A DNA stretch of 52,206 nt from Deltaproteobacteria bacterium (GTDB taxonomy: Bacteria; UBA10199; GCA-002796325; JACPFF01). Where the stretch lies: NCBI GenBank assembly GCA_016210045.1, contig JACQUX010000016.1, positions 1 through 52,206 of the forward strand, in the 5' to 3' direction. Made by a program: the position numbers and the translations under genes. Under the pieces are notes generated by a model. That model had not been told where the DNA came from, ran no database searches, and saw only the letters and a list, made by a program, of their open reading frames with translations. Below are positions 43,318 through 51,373 of this stretch, piece after piece. Position 1 is the stretch's first letter. Every line of letters starts with the position of its first letter.

Positions 43318-44963
43318 GCCGCTACTCCAAAAATATCCCGGCGAATCACCGAAACCGGAATCGATCCGGCATGCAGCAATCGGTTGTGGAACGACGCTTC
43401 GTCGAAGGTGGCGCCTTCTTTTTGCTGCACCGCCCGCTTCAGGTCGAGAATCAGATGTTTGCCGAGCAAGTAGCTCAATTGATACGTCGGCGAATGGGTG
43501 TAGCGATTCAATTCCGCCTGCGCGGCCTCCAACGGGATGTGGGTTTTTTTCATCAGGAGTTGCGTTGCCGCCTCGACGCTCATTTCGCCTTGCGACAGCT
43601 TGACGTCGATGATTACCCGCGTCGCGCGCCAGACAAGATCATTTACCATGCTAAAGCGCCCTTGCAGCGTGTCGTGGAAGCCGTGCTGTTTCATGAGCTC
43701 TTCGCAATAGTGGGCCCAGCCTTCGACCAGTTCCGCCGACTTGCCGCCGATGAAGGTCGCGCTGCGGAGGAACGAGCAGGTCAAGTTGGCGGTGGAGAGT
43801 TGGAGGTGGTGGCCTGGATACGCCTCGTGCACGGCCGTGTTGTAAATGGCCGTGTAATTCAAGTGGCGCGCCAGCTGTTTCATATCCGCCGGCGGCGTGA
43901 CCATGTAGGTCCCTTGTTGTACCGGCGCGAACCGGGCCGGCGGAAAGATCGCGGCGAACGGGATCAGCGGGCGCAAGAAGGCCGGCGTTTCGATGATGTC
44001 GAGTCGTTCGTTGCCGGGAAGATCGACGATGCGATGTTGTTGTAAGAAGGTCTTTGCGGCCTCGCAGGTCTCGCGTGTTACTCGCAACGCGGTTTCGAAG
44101 TCGGGCGGGGCATCGGCCTGAATCGCAAGCTGGGCCGCTTCGATGTCGTCGCTGCCGATCAATTCCTTGGCGAGGCGGCGTCGTTCGGCTTCATACCGGG
44201 CGAGCGCGTCTTCGCCCAGCGCCAAGATTTCCTGCGCGTCCATGCCGAGTTTGCGCAGCCGCAGGAGTTCCTGAAACCGGTCTTTGCCGAGTACCCACAA
44301 TTCGCGATCGTCGACCGGGGATTGTTGCAGCCAGGTGACGTAACGGTGGGCCTCGGCCTTGGCTTGCTCCGCGCCGCGCGCCACACGGGCCGCGGTTTGC
44401 GGTGAGGCCTTCGCCCGCGCGGCGTCGGTGATGGCGTCGAAGAACGAGAGCATGCCGGTCGTGGTCTGCAGCGCAATGTCGCGCCAGCGACGCGGCGGTG
44501 GCAGCATCCGCGACTGATGCTCGCGCACATATTCCGGAGCACTTTCTAAGCGCGAGGCGATGTTATGAAATCGCGTTTCGTCGTCCGCCACTTGACCGAG
44601 CAACGTCATGAAGAGGATCTGGCCGATTTCGGTGATCGCTTCGGGGCCGCGCTGCCACAAGTCGAGGTCGCGAAAATAGAAGTGGTGCAACGCATGACAG
44701 TGCTCGAACAGCGCGAGGTCGAGTCGTTGGTCTTGGCTCAGTTGTTCGCGTGGAATCCGGCGCAATTCTTGGAGCCATGTATTGATGAACGCGAATTCGG
44801 TCTCGAAGGCCTCGCGGTGGACATGCGGCATCTGGTCGTCGAACGCGTGATATCCGGTGACCGTGGCGAATTCGGGCGAGAGTCGGAAAAATTCGAGGAG
44901 TTTCTCTTTCTTGATGATATCGTGTCGGTCGTCAAAGGGGAGGTCGGGGAGCGGGTGTGTCAT
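43314..44963 (-). CDS. DUF885-family zinc metallopeptidase-like protein
   Basis: 549 residues. The zincin motif HEAYPGHH (about 367-374, variant of H-E-x-x-H) and the downstream glutamate in ELVEGWAHYCEELM are the DUF885 hallmarks. It has no signal peptide, so it is probably cytoplasmic. AAGGGA lies before ATG 44963. It starts a leftward operon with the exported protein (42808) and the helical protein (40776). A role in peptide turnover fits the nearby opp system but is inferred. Confidence 0.88.
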   Translation of the reverse strand: MTHPLPDLPFDDRHDIIKKEKLLEFFRLSPEFATVTGYHAFDDQMPHVHREAFETEFAFINTWLQELRRIPREQLSQDQRLDLALFEHCHALHHFYFRDLDLWQRGPEAITEIGQILFMTLLGQVADDETRFHNIASRLESAPEYVREHQSRMLPPPRRWRDIALQTTTGMLSFFDAITDAARAKASPQTAARVARGAEQAKAEAHRYVTWLQQSPVDDRELWVLGKDRFQELLRLRKLGMDAQEILALGEDALARYEAERRRLAKELIGSDDIEAAQLAIQADAPPDFETALRVTRETCEAAKTFLQQHRIVDLPGNERLDIIETPAFLRPLIPFAAIFPPARFAPVQQGTYMVTPPADMKQLARHLNYTAIYNTAVHEAYPGHHLQLSTANLTCSFLRSATFIGGKSAELVEGWAHYCEELMKQHGFHDTLQGRFSMVNDLVWRATRVIIDVKLSQGEMSVEAATQLLMKKTHIPLEAAQAELNRYTHSPTYQLSYLLGKHLILDLKRAVQQKEGATFDEASFHNRLLHAGSIPVSVIRRDIFGVAA

Positions 44964-45093
44964 GCGAGTCCCTTCGGTTAACGCGTGAATACGCCAGGCG
45001 AATTAGGTCGCCCCGTTGCAGTCCAAGGGCAAGTCCGGCAAGCGCCCCCTGCGCCATCGTGTGAAAAACTCTAACAGATTCATTGCTTCGCAC

Positions 45094-45120
45094 GCAACTT
45101 TTTGTTCTGAGAGCCGATAA
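45094..45120 (+). promoter_or_regulatory. sigma-28-like promoter, site C
   Basis: GCAACTTT (45094-45101), 11 bp, GCCGATAA (45113-45120): exact consensus. The ATG at 45131 is ten bases downstream, suggesting a leader of only a few bases. Confidence 0.72.
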
Positions 45121-45130
45121 TGGGAGCAAC

Positions 45131-46258
45131 ATGATCCGTTTCTCGTTGCAGCAGCGTTTCCCGAATCGGCAGCGGCCTTCCGTGGTCGCGCGTCGTGAAG
45201 CGGCGGCTCTGCGGCGACTGCTGTGTGGACAAGGTCTCCCATTGTCGCGCGCTATCGAATTGCCGCCGGCTCCGGTCGGCATGCAGGTGGTACGGTTTCA
45301 AGAGACGGCGCCGGCGTGGGCAGGCGCGAGCGCGAGTAGTGCCGGATGCTCCGCTCCTGTACGCGTGCGCGAGCATGCCATGTCGTCTGCGGCCGCGTTG
45401 GACATGTCGGCGCGTGCGGTTGCTTTGCCGCATGACGTGCCTTGGGCGGACGTGCCGGACTGGTTGCAAACCGCTCTGCACGGCGCTTGGGATTACTTGC
45501 GCCGCACTCCCCGTTACGCCATGCCGGTGCAGCGCGCCGCCGCTGCCGTGGCCATGCGTGTCGATTCCCCGCAGGCCTGGATTGAGGCCATTGGCTTGCG
45601 GCACGCCGTGCTCGTGAATCTGCCGCATATCCTGAACAATGCCGCGTCGGCAGTGGCCTATTGGCTGGAAACCGTCGAGGACGGTTGGATAGATGGCGAG
45701 GAACCGGAACCGGCAGTGAGCCAAGAGGCCGTCCAGTCCTCGGTCGATAAATTGCGGGCTCTGTTCGACCTCTTTCAGCATGACCGTGTGTTGTATGCCG
45801 AAGCGCTCCCCGTCGTGCTGCAGCGACGCAGTGCCTTCTTTCTGCAGATCCTGGGCCTGATTGACGTCGCCTGTGCCACAGACGGTGTGTATGCCGCGCA
45901 GTGGCACGCAGCGATTGAATCCGCGTTTGCCCATCATACGGCGCGGCAGTTGCTGTGGGGTTGGGCGGACGCGGAGTTTGCGCCGATGGGAGCCCGCGGC
46001 GATGAAGACTTGCGCCGCGCCGCCGCTCTGCTAATGGCATGCTACGCGGCCGCGATTCCGGAAGAGGGGCGGTTGCAAGACTGGTTCGAGGCGGCTCGGA
46101 TCGGACCGCAAAAAATAGAAACCTTATGTGCCGCGATCGAACAGTGTGGCGGCGCGGGAGAGCGGGCATCGGTATTGCCGGCCATGCGTCGTGTCGCGGT
46201 CACGTTGCGCGCGAAATACGCTACAGCGGGAAACGGAGCCGACGATGAGGACGAGTAA
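45131..46258 (+). CDS. orphan helical protein, FliA-like promoter
   Basis: 375 residues. ATG 45131 is chosen because the upstream frame to 45083 would include the promoter. A basic N-terminus (RFSLQQRFPNRQRPSVVARREAAALRRLL) precedes a helical body (about 100-350) with repeated WLETVEDGWIDG and LLWGWADAEFAP-like Trp segments. No signal peptide or membrane span is obvious. It overlaps the next gene by 14 bases, forming a two-gene operon. Not recognised. Confidence 0.7.
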   Translation: MIRFSLQQRFPNRQRPSVVARREAAALRRLLCGQGLPLSRAIELPPAPVGMQVVRFQETAPAWAGASASSAGCSAPVRVREHAMSSAAALDMSARAVALPHDVPWADVPDWLQTALHGAWDYLRRTPRYAMPVQRAAAAVAMRVDSPQAWIEAIGLRHAVLVNLPHILNNAASAVAYWLETVEDGWIDGEEPEPAVSQEAVQSSVDKLRALFDLFQHDRVLYAEALPVVLQRRSAFFLQILGLIDVACATDGVYAAQWHAAIESAFAHHTARQLLWGWADAEFAPMGARGDEDLRRAAALLMACYAAAIPEEGRLQDWFEAARIGPQKIETLCAAIEQCGGAGERASVLPAMRRVAVTLRAKYATAGNGADDEDE

Positions 46259-46814
46259 CCGAGGTTTTGGACGAGGAGCGCTTGGCGGAACCGCAGCGCC
46301 GGCGATTGTTGCATCCCAACCATCGGTCAGACGACGGGTGCCACCAGCGCGCGCGGCGGTTGTGGGCGTGGACGGCGCTGTCGTCGCGGGCCTCCCGCGT
46401 GCTCCTCTGGGCCGTTCATCAGTTGTCGGGCGCATACGGCCGTCAACCGCTGGTCCGCGGACCTTTAGCGCCTGGTGGCACTCCCGTTCCAGGCTGTCGT
46501 TTCAAGAGGCAGTGCAGTCCGTGATGGGGAACCAAGGGGCGATTCTGTTGGCGTGGGACCCATCGCTGCCTTCCTCTGGTCTTGAAAATAAAGAACCCAC
46601 ATTACTTGCCGCGGCGGGGATTCTGCAAACACTGCTCGACCGATGTCAGCGATCTGCAGCAGATGCCGCTGTGCTGCTCGCGGCGCTCCCCGCACGCGAT
46701 CGCGATTCCACCACGGCGATTCCTTGGCTCGCCGTCATCGAACGCCTCGACGCCTATCTCGCTGCGTTGCATCCGGACTCCACTTCCGCCTATGCCGCCC
46801 ATTGGGGACCATAG
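46245..46814 (+). CDS. orphan protein, second gene of site C operon
   Basis: 189 residues from ATG 46245, with GGAG seven bases upstream inside the previous gene. The N-terminal 60 residues are Arg/Gly/Ala-rich and probably disordered. The C-terminal part (LSFQEAVQSVMGNQGAILLAWDP, then LLAAAGILQTLLDRCQRSAADAAVLLAALP) is helical. Unknown function; cotranscription with 45131 suggests a partner. Confidence 0.65.
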   Translation: MRTSNRGFGRGALGGTAAPAIVASQPSVRRRVPPARAAVVGVDGAVVAGLPRAPLGRSSVVGRIRPSTAGPRTFSAWWHSRSRLSFQEAVQSVMGNQGAILLAWDPSLPSSGLENKEPTLLAAAGILQTLLDRCQRSAADAAVLLAALPARDRDSTTAIPWLAVIERLDAYLAALHPDSTSAYAAHWGP

Positions 46815-46933
46815 ATCGCATCCGAATACGCCCGGCGTGCATCTCACGTGCCCGCCTGATTGTATTTGCGTCCCAACGGTGTTGCTTCCAGTCGTCCGAA
46901 TCGGGTATGACCTCGCACAATGTCGTGCATTTC

Positions 46934-47006
46934 GCGCCCGTAGCTCAGGGGATAGAGCACCTGCCTTCTAAGCAGGACGCCGCAGGTTCGAATCCTGCCG
47001 GGCGCG
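46934..47006 (+). tRNA. tRNA-Arg (TCT)
   Basis: 73 bases. Acceptor stem GCGCCCG/CGGGCGC, anticodon stem CCTGC/GCAGG with loop CTTCTAA, anticodon TCT for codon AGA. T-arm GGTTCGAATCC is normal. CCA is not encoded. A perfect hairpin and a terminator follow. Confidence 0.95.
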
Positions 47007-47060
47007 CAAATTTTGCTTCAGCAAAATTTGCCCCGATACACGAAGGCTTCGGGGCTTTTT
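47006..47060 (+). terminator. hairpin plus rho-independent terminator after tRNA-Arg
   Basis: GCAAATTTTGC-TTCA-GCAAAATTTGC is a perfect 11-bp hairpin at 47006-47031. It is followed by CCCCGA ... TCGGGG and CTTTTT at 47031-47060. Confidence 0.75.
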
Positions 47061-47079
47061 GGTAACATTGCTGGCGCAT

Positions 47080-47118
47080 AATTTCGTATATCGTGTATCG
47101 AATATCGTGTGTCGGGTA
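47080..47118. repeat. iterated TATCGTGTATCG island
   Basis: Degenerate repeats of a TATCGTG/TATCGAA unit between the tRNA terminator and the start of the SDR gene. Confidence 0.55.
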
Positions 47119-47127
47119 CAGGAACGC

Positions 47128-48033
47128 ATGATGGAAAAAATAAACATCCTCCTCACTGGCGCGTCCGGATTGCTCGGGCGGGTGGTGTGGCGTCACTTTA
47201 GCGCGCTGGATGCCTTCCATGTCGTCGGCACCGCGTTTCGGCGAACCAACAGCGCGCTCGTTCCGCTCAATCTGCTCGATCCGACTTCAATTCGCGAGGT
47301 CGTGCAGGCCACCCGGCCGGAGATCATCATCCACTGCGCGGCAGAGCGCCGTCCCGACGTCAGCGAAAGTCAGCACGATGCGACATTGGCGCTGAACGCG
47401 CAGGCGACAGGCACTTTAGCCGAGTGTGCCAAGCCGTATGACAGCAAGTTCATCTACATCTCGACCGATTACGTGTTCGAGGGCACGCAGCCGCCGTATG
47501 CCGAAATGGCCATGCCGCGCCCGTTGAACTTTTACGGCCAAACCAAGCTGGCGGGCGAACAGGCCGTGGCCGCAATGCTACCGACCAGACATTATATCCT
47601 CCGTCTGCCGATCCTGTACGGACCAGTGACGCGGCTCGACGAATGTCCGGCAATGGCGTTGGCGCAGGCATTGTTGGCAACAGATCCGGTGGCGCTTGAC
47701 CATTGGGCCGTTCGTTTCCCCACACTGACGGACGATGTCGCGTTGGTACTCGAACAGATGGTCGCACGCATCGCGCGCGATGGACTCGCGGCGGGCGTGT
47801 ATCATTGGCAATCTGATGAGGCCTTTACCAAATACGAACTGACGAAGGCCATGGAAGAAATATTGGGTGTTGCGACAGACCATTTAGTGCCAGTGACCAC
47901 GCCCTCATCGGAAGCGCCGCGTCCGCAGAATTGTCAGATGGTCTGTGCTGGACTTGAAAAGCTGGGCATCGGCCATCGCACCCCATTGCGCTCCGTAATC
48001 GGGAGTCTGTTGCAGCCATTCATGCGCGCGTAG
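47128..48033 (+). CDS. MAT2B/RmlD-like extended SDR
   Basis: 301 residues. LLTGASGLLGRVVW (about 6-19) is the NADP-binding motif. IIHCAAERRPDVSESQHDA, YISTDYVFEGTQPPYAEM and NFYGQTKLAGEQAV (Tyr-x3-Lys) follow. The CAAERRPDV and YVFEGTQPPY stretches are much closer to methionine adenosyltransferase subunit beta (MAT2B) than to dTDP-dehydrorhamnose reductases. No MAT or rhamnose gene is adjacent. AGGA precedes ATG 47128. Function remains open between SAM synthetase regulation and sugar reduction. Confidence 0.85.
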   Translation: MMEKINILLTGASGLLGRVVWRHFSALDAFHVVGTAFRRTNSALVPLNLLDPTSIREVVQATRPEIIIHCAAERRPDVSESQHDATLALNAQATGTLAECAKPYDSKFIYISTDYVFEGTQPPYAEMAMPRPLNFYGQTKLAGEQAVAAMLPTRHYILRLPILYGPVTRLDECPAMALAQALLATDPVALDHWAVRFPTLTDDVALVLEQMVARIARDGLAAGVYHWQSDEAFTKYELTKAMEEILGVATDHLVPVTTPSSEAPRPQNCQMVCAGLEKLGIGHRTPLRSVIGSLLQPFMRA

Positions 48034-48079
48034 GAAAAAACACCCCCTTTACAGCTGCCCATTTTTCTGGAACACGACA

Positions 48080-49636
48080 TCAATTCAAGGATCGCTCCAC
48101 CAGCGCCCGTAGCTCAACGGATAGAGCATCAGGCTTCGAACCTGAGGGTTGGGAGTTCGAGTCTCTCCGGGCGCGCATTTGTGAATGAGAGGCCGTTTTT
48201 CCGAAATGAGAGAAGGGCTTTCTTATTTGATATTCGAGGGTTGAGCCTTTCAAAGCCAGGTTCGAAAGCGTGAAGTTGATGAGTTGCCGCTTTTGGTCCA
48301 CTTTCGAACTCTCAAAAAGCTCATAGGCCCGTGAAGCCAGGTCCAGCAAGGTGGAAAAGGTCATGTTGAAGCTCTCGTCGGCTTCGGTGTGGGCCGATAA
48401 TTCGCCGTTCAATTCGTACTGTCGTTCCTTCAATTCGGTGCATTTTTTGTCATACTCATCCCGTGTAATACTCCCTTCGAGTCTCATGTCGAGCAAGGCA
48501 TCGAGTTTTCTTTGGATGAGATCGTAATTTTTGCGTACCCGGCTGATGGCCTCGTCGTGAAAGACCTTCTTGGCTTTGACTGATTCAGCCAAATGGTTTT
48601 TGAGCGCTGCCAGGACATTCTCGGGGATGTGAAAACTTCGGAAAACATCTTTGATCTGCTCCAACAATTCCTCTTCTCGGATCCGCAAACCTTCGCAGGG
48701 GCCTCTGGATTTGGTGCAGTACATGTAAACGTATTTTCCCTTTTTGAGGTCGCTGGTGATGGTGCAGCCACAATAGGCGCATTTGATAAGACCCCGAAAG
48801 ATGAAGGGCTTGTCGGAATATTTGAACGGCTTCTTGTTCCAGCTCAGGCGAACCGACTGGGCTTGGTCGTAAAGCTCTCTGGAAATGATGGGTGTGTGCT
48901 TGGCTGGATAGATCTTTCCTTTGACCCGCATGTCGCCATAGTAAAAAGGGTTCTGCAGAATTTGGTAAACGTTTCCCGTGCCGTAGGGTTTTCCGTTCAA
49001 TGAAACGAGCCCCCATTTTTTGGCAAGCTTGGCCATCTCGCTGAGAGACCGCCCACCCTGGGCGTATTCCTGAAAGAGCCGCTTCACCAGAAATGCTTTT
49101 TCAGCATCGGGCACGGGTTTCTTTCTGCAGGTTTCAGGATCAACTATTGAAACGTACCCAATCGGCGCCTTGCCGATCCACTGGCCGTTCTTGACCTTGT
49201 GATTGATGCTCCGTTTGACGTTCTCGCTCAGTTGCAACACGTAGGACTTGGCGTTCATCACGCTAAAATCCCAGCGCATGATATCGATGCTGGTGGCGTT
49301 GTCGTTGAGAACCATGCTCTCGCGATTGAAATGAAGTTCGATTTTTCCTTCGTGAATCAGCTTGTCCAGAAGAACCGATTCGCTGAAGCCCCTCTGAATC
49401 CGGTCCACCGCATCGGCCACAATCGCCACCTTTTCTTTTTGGGACGTGGCAAAGGCGATCATCTGGTGAAATTCTTTGCGCTCGCCCTGGGTGGATGACT
49501 CAATGATCCGGAAAACCTTGAGGACGTTCAGATTCCTGCGCTGGCAGTACTCCTGCATCCGAGCAATCTGGGCGTCGATGGAGTAGCCGTCTTCCTGTTC
49601 TTTCGTCGAAACGCGGGCGAGAATGATGGCGTTCAT
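48080..49636 (-). CDS. large serine recombinase whose 3' end crosses tRNA-Arg
   Basis: 518 residues. The N-terminal resolvase domain (IILARVSTKEQEDGYSIDAQ, catalytic Ser in ARVS at about 10) is followed by a recombinase domain (NVKRSINHKVKNGQWIGKAPIGY), a zinc ribbon (CAYCGCTITSDLKKGKYVYMYC) and a coiled coil. The last 30 residues (RARRDSNSQPSGSKPDALSVELRALVE) are encoded antisense to tRNA-Arg(TCG). Codon use and base composition are less GC-rich than the chromosome to the left. It is the integrase of the element occupying the rest of the window, seated at the tRNA. Confidence 0.92.
   Translation of the reverse strand: MNAIILARVSTKEQEDGYSIDAQIARMQEYCQRRNLNVLKVFRIIESSTQGERKEFHQMIAFATSQKEKVAIVADAVDRIQRGFSESVLLDKLIHEGKIELHFNRESMVLNDNATSIDIMRWDFSVMNAKSYVLQLSENVKRSINHKVKNGQWIGKAPIGYVSIVDPETCRKKPVPDAEKAFLVKRLFQEYAQGGRSLSEMAKLAKKWGLVSLNGKPYGTGNVYQILQNPFYYGDMRVKGKIYPAKHTPIISRELYDQAQSVRLSWNKKPFKYSDKPFIFRGLIKCAYCGCTITSDLKKGKYVYMYCTKSRGPCEGLRIREEELLEQIKDVFRSFHIPENVLAALKNHLAESVKAKKVFHDEAISRVRKNYDLIQRKLDALLDMRLEGSITRDEYDKKCTELKERQYELNGELSAHTEADESFNMTFSTLLDLASRAYELFESSKVDQKRQLINFTLSNLALKGSTLEYQIRKPFSHFGKTASHSQMRARRDSNSQPSGSKPDALSVELRALVERSLN
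48103..48175 (+). tRNA. tRNA-Arg (TCG), integration site
   Basis: 73 bases. Acceptor GCGCCCG/CGGGCGC, anticodon stem TCAGG/CCTGA with loop CTTCGAA, anticodon TCG for codon CGA. The recombinase ORF covers it on the other strand, and G+C falls from here on, so the tRNA 3' half is the probable attachment core. CCA is not encoded. Confidence 0.93.
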
Positions 49637-49659
49637 AGGGTCACCTGACGATCAAATTG

Positions 49660-49680
49660 CCATACCGTTTAGGGGTATGG
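49660..49680. promoter_or_regulatory. inverted repeat upstream of recombinase
   Basis: CCATACC, 7 bases, GGTATGG, 24 bases before the recombinase start. Possible operator controlling integrase expression. Confidence 0.4.
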
Positions 49681-49686
49681 AAGTTG

Positions 49687-49783
49687 TTATCCCTTCTAGA
49701 TTGGATAAGAGCGATTTTATAACCATTTGAAACGTTTAGCATTTTTAGCCTTCTTGGGTTTGTTATCCTAGCAGCTTGGATAA
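49687..49783. promoter_or_regulatory. pair of TTATCC...GGATAA inverted repeats
   Basis: TTATCC-N10-GGATAA at 49687-49708 and TTATCC-N9-GGATAA at 49763-49783. One lies between the recombinase promoter region and the other over the AlbA_2 stop codon. Two copies of one palindrome suggest a common regulator. Confidence 0.45.
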
Positions 49784-51256
49784 CAACCCCTGATCGGGGG
49801 TTGCTCCCGGAAGCCGGTAACGACGATTCTGCTTGGCCGCTGTCGGGTTACTCACAACCAAAAGACCCAGCTTGACCCAATTACTGATGGTCTTGTAAGC
49901 CTTAATCGTATCGTCGGTCCGAAGTATTTTTCTTACCTCGGCATTCCCTATGTCATTTTGCTTCAGCAAATATTGATAAACCTGATCCCAAACTCCCAGC
50001 CTGAGTTCATTGAAGAGAAATACGATGACGGCTTCTTTAGAGATGGCCGGCTGAGTTAAAAAAATCGGCGGATAAAGCTCCGCCTGTCCCATCGTTTCAA
50101 ACATCATCCTGACCCCTTCCCCTGCATCCAGATTCGGAGGCTGGGGAAATTCTCTCAAATGATCCACCAAAGCCCGGTTGCGCGGATGAGAACCCCGTAT
50201 GCCGATATTGTAAGCCGTTACTCCCCCGGGCAAAACGCCGGGGCTTTCAATTTCAATCCGATTGGCAAAGATTCGGATGTGGATGTCGGCAGAGATCCGA
50301 TAGTCACGGTGAATGACCGCGTTGGTGATGGCTTCAGTGATAACCCTTACCGGATAGCGTTGAGCGATTTCAAAACCAAGAGGCCCCACCTGGACACCGG
50401 TGGCCAAAGAATCAATCACGATGTCCCTGGCCGAAGTGATTTGTACCTTCAATGGCCCCATCACTGATTTGGGTGTGCGCAGAAGATTCGTTTCCACCTT
50501 ATGCTCAATTGATTCGCCTTTGTAATGAAAGATTCTGATGGAACATTTTGTATCCAAGAGACCCGCTGGCTCCTCGGCAAAAAGCAAAACGGCGGCTCGG
50601 GTCGGCAGTAATTTCCCCTTTTCGTCTTTCCTGGCCAGCCCCAGATGAAACAGGGCTTGATCGATATCGCGGGTCAGTTTTCGGTAATCCCGGTATTCCT
50701 TCCAGTAAATCGTATTGAGCAATTCAAAGGGAACATCGGCCAAGATATTGACCGCGCTGGTGGCGCCCCGCTGCATGGAGAGCTCGGTGATCTGGCTTGC
50801 GCTCAGGTGCCTGTTGGTATTGTCCTCGCGGACAAAAGTACCGCCATCAACAATGGAATGAACGGTGTAGCTCTTGCTGACTTTGACGACCAGGATGGAG
50901 CCCGCAGATCCATCCCTCAGCGTACAACCGATTTCGATGAATGAGAGCGGTTCACTATGAGGCAAATCGATAACCGGCGTGATCCGGTGGCCCAGGAGCC
51001 GCTTGAGTTCCGCAACGGACTCCAAATTTTCCTGAATGCCATAAACCCGATCCCGCCCCGTGGCCTTTTTTGAGTCCTCAACACCCAAAACAAGAACACC
51101 ACCGTCCGTGTTGGCAAAGGCGGTAATGGTCTTGATCTTGCCGGAATTATCGCCCACCCGTTTAACATCAAAGGTTCGCCCCTCGGGTAAGGTCAAGATT
51201 TGTTCGACCAATTCGTCGTCAAGAGGTGGCATGGATTGTGACAGATCTCTCAGCAT
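49763..51256 (-). CDS. AlbA_2 (Schlafen-like) domain ATP-binding protein
   Basis: 497 residues. The N-terminal AlbA_2 domain (LPEGRTFDVKRV ... ITAFANTDGGVLVLGVEDSKKATG, about 24-70) is followed by a divergent GHKL-type ATPase segment (PVRVITEAITNAVIHRDYR, about 303-321, and GVLPGGVTAYNIGIRGSHPRNRALVDHL). The end is a winged-helix-like part (VYQYLLKQNDIGNAEVRKILRTDDTIKAYKTISNWVKLGLL). Such proteins occur on islands as regulators or defence-related factors. AAGGAAAG precedes the ATG at 51256. Three palindromes lie upstream. Confidence 0.87.
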   Translation of the reverse strand: MLRDLSQSMPPLDDELVEQILTLPEGRTFDVKRVGDNSGKIKTITAFANTDGGVLVLGVEDSKKATGRDRVYGIQENLESVAELKRLLGHRITPVIDLPHSEPLSFIEIGCTLRDGSAGSILVVKVSKSYTVHSIVDGGTFVREDNTNRHLSASQITELSMQRGATSAVNILADVPFELLNTIYWKEYRDYRKLTRDIDQALFHLGLARKDEKGKLLPTRAAVLLFAEEPAGLLDTKCSIRIFHYKGESIEHKVETNLLRTPKSVMGPLKVQITSARDIVIDSLATGVQVGPLGFEIAQRYPVRVITEAITNAVIHRDYRISADIHIRIFANRIEIESPGVLPGGVTAYNIGIRGSHPRNRALVDHLREFPQPPNLDAGEGVRMMFETMGQAELYPPIFLTQPAISKEAVIVFLFNELRLGVWDQVYQYLLKQNDIGNAEVRKILRTDDTIKAYKTISNWVKLGLLVVSNPTAAKQNRRYRLPGATPDQGLLSKLLG

Positions 51257-51271
51257 TCTTTCCTTTCAATT

Positions 51272-51364
51272 GTGCAGACGGTGTCTGCACTTTTTCAATT
51301 CCTTATCAATTCGTCAGACGGCGTCTGGCTTTTCCTGCGGCCACAATTTCCGAGACACCGTCTG
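51272..51364. promoter_or_regulatory. three AGAC-NNN-GTCT operator-like palindromes
   Basis: GTGCAGAC-GGT-GTCTGCAC (51272-51290), CAGAC-GGC-GTCTG (51315-51327) and GAGAC-ACC-GTCTG (51352-51364), with centres 40 and 37 bases apart. They fill the gap before the AlbA_2 gene. Confidence 0.65.
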
Positions 51365-51373
51365 GTAAATCAC

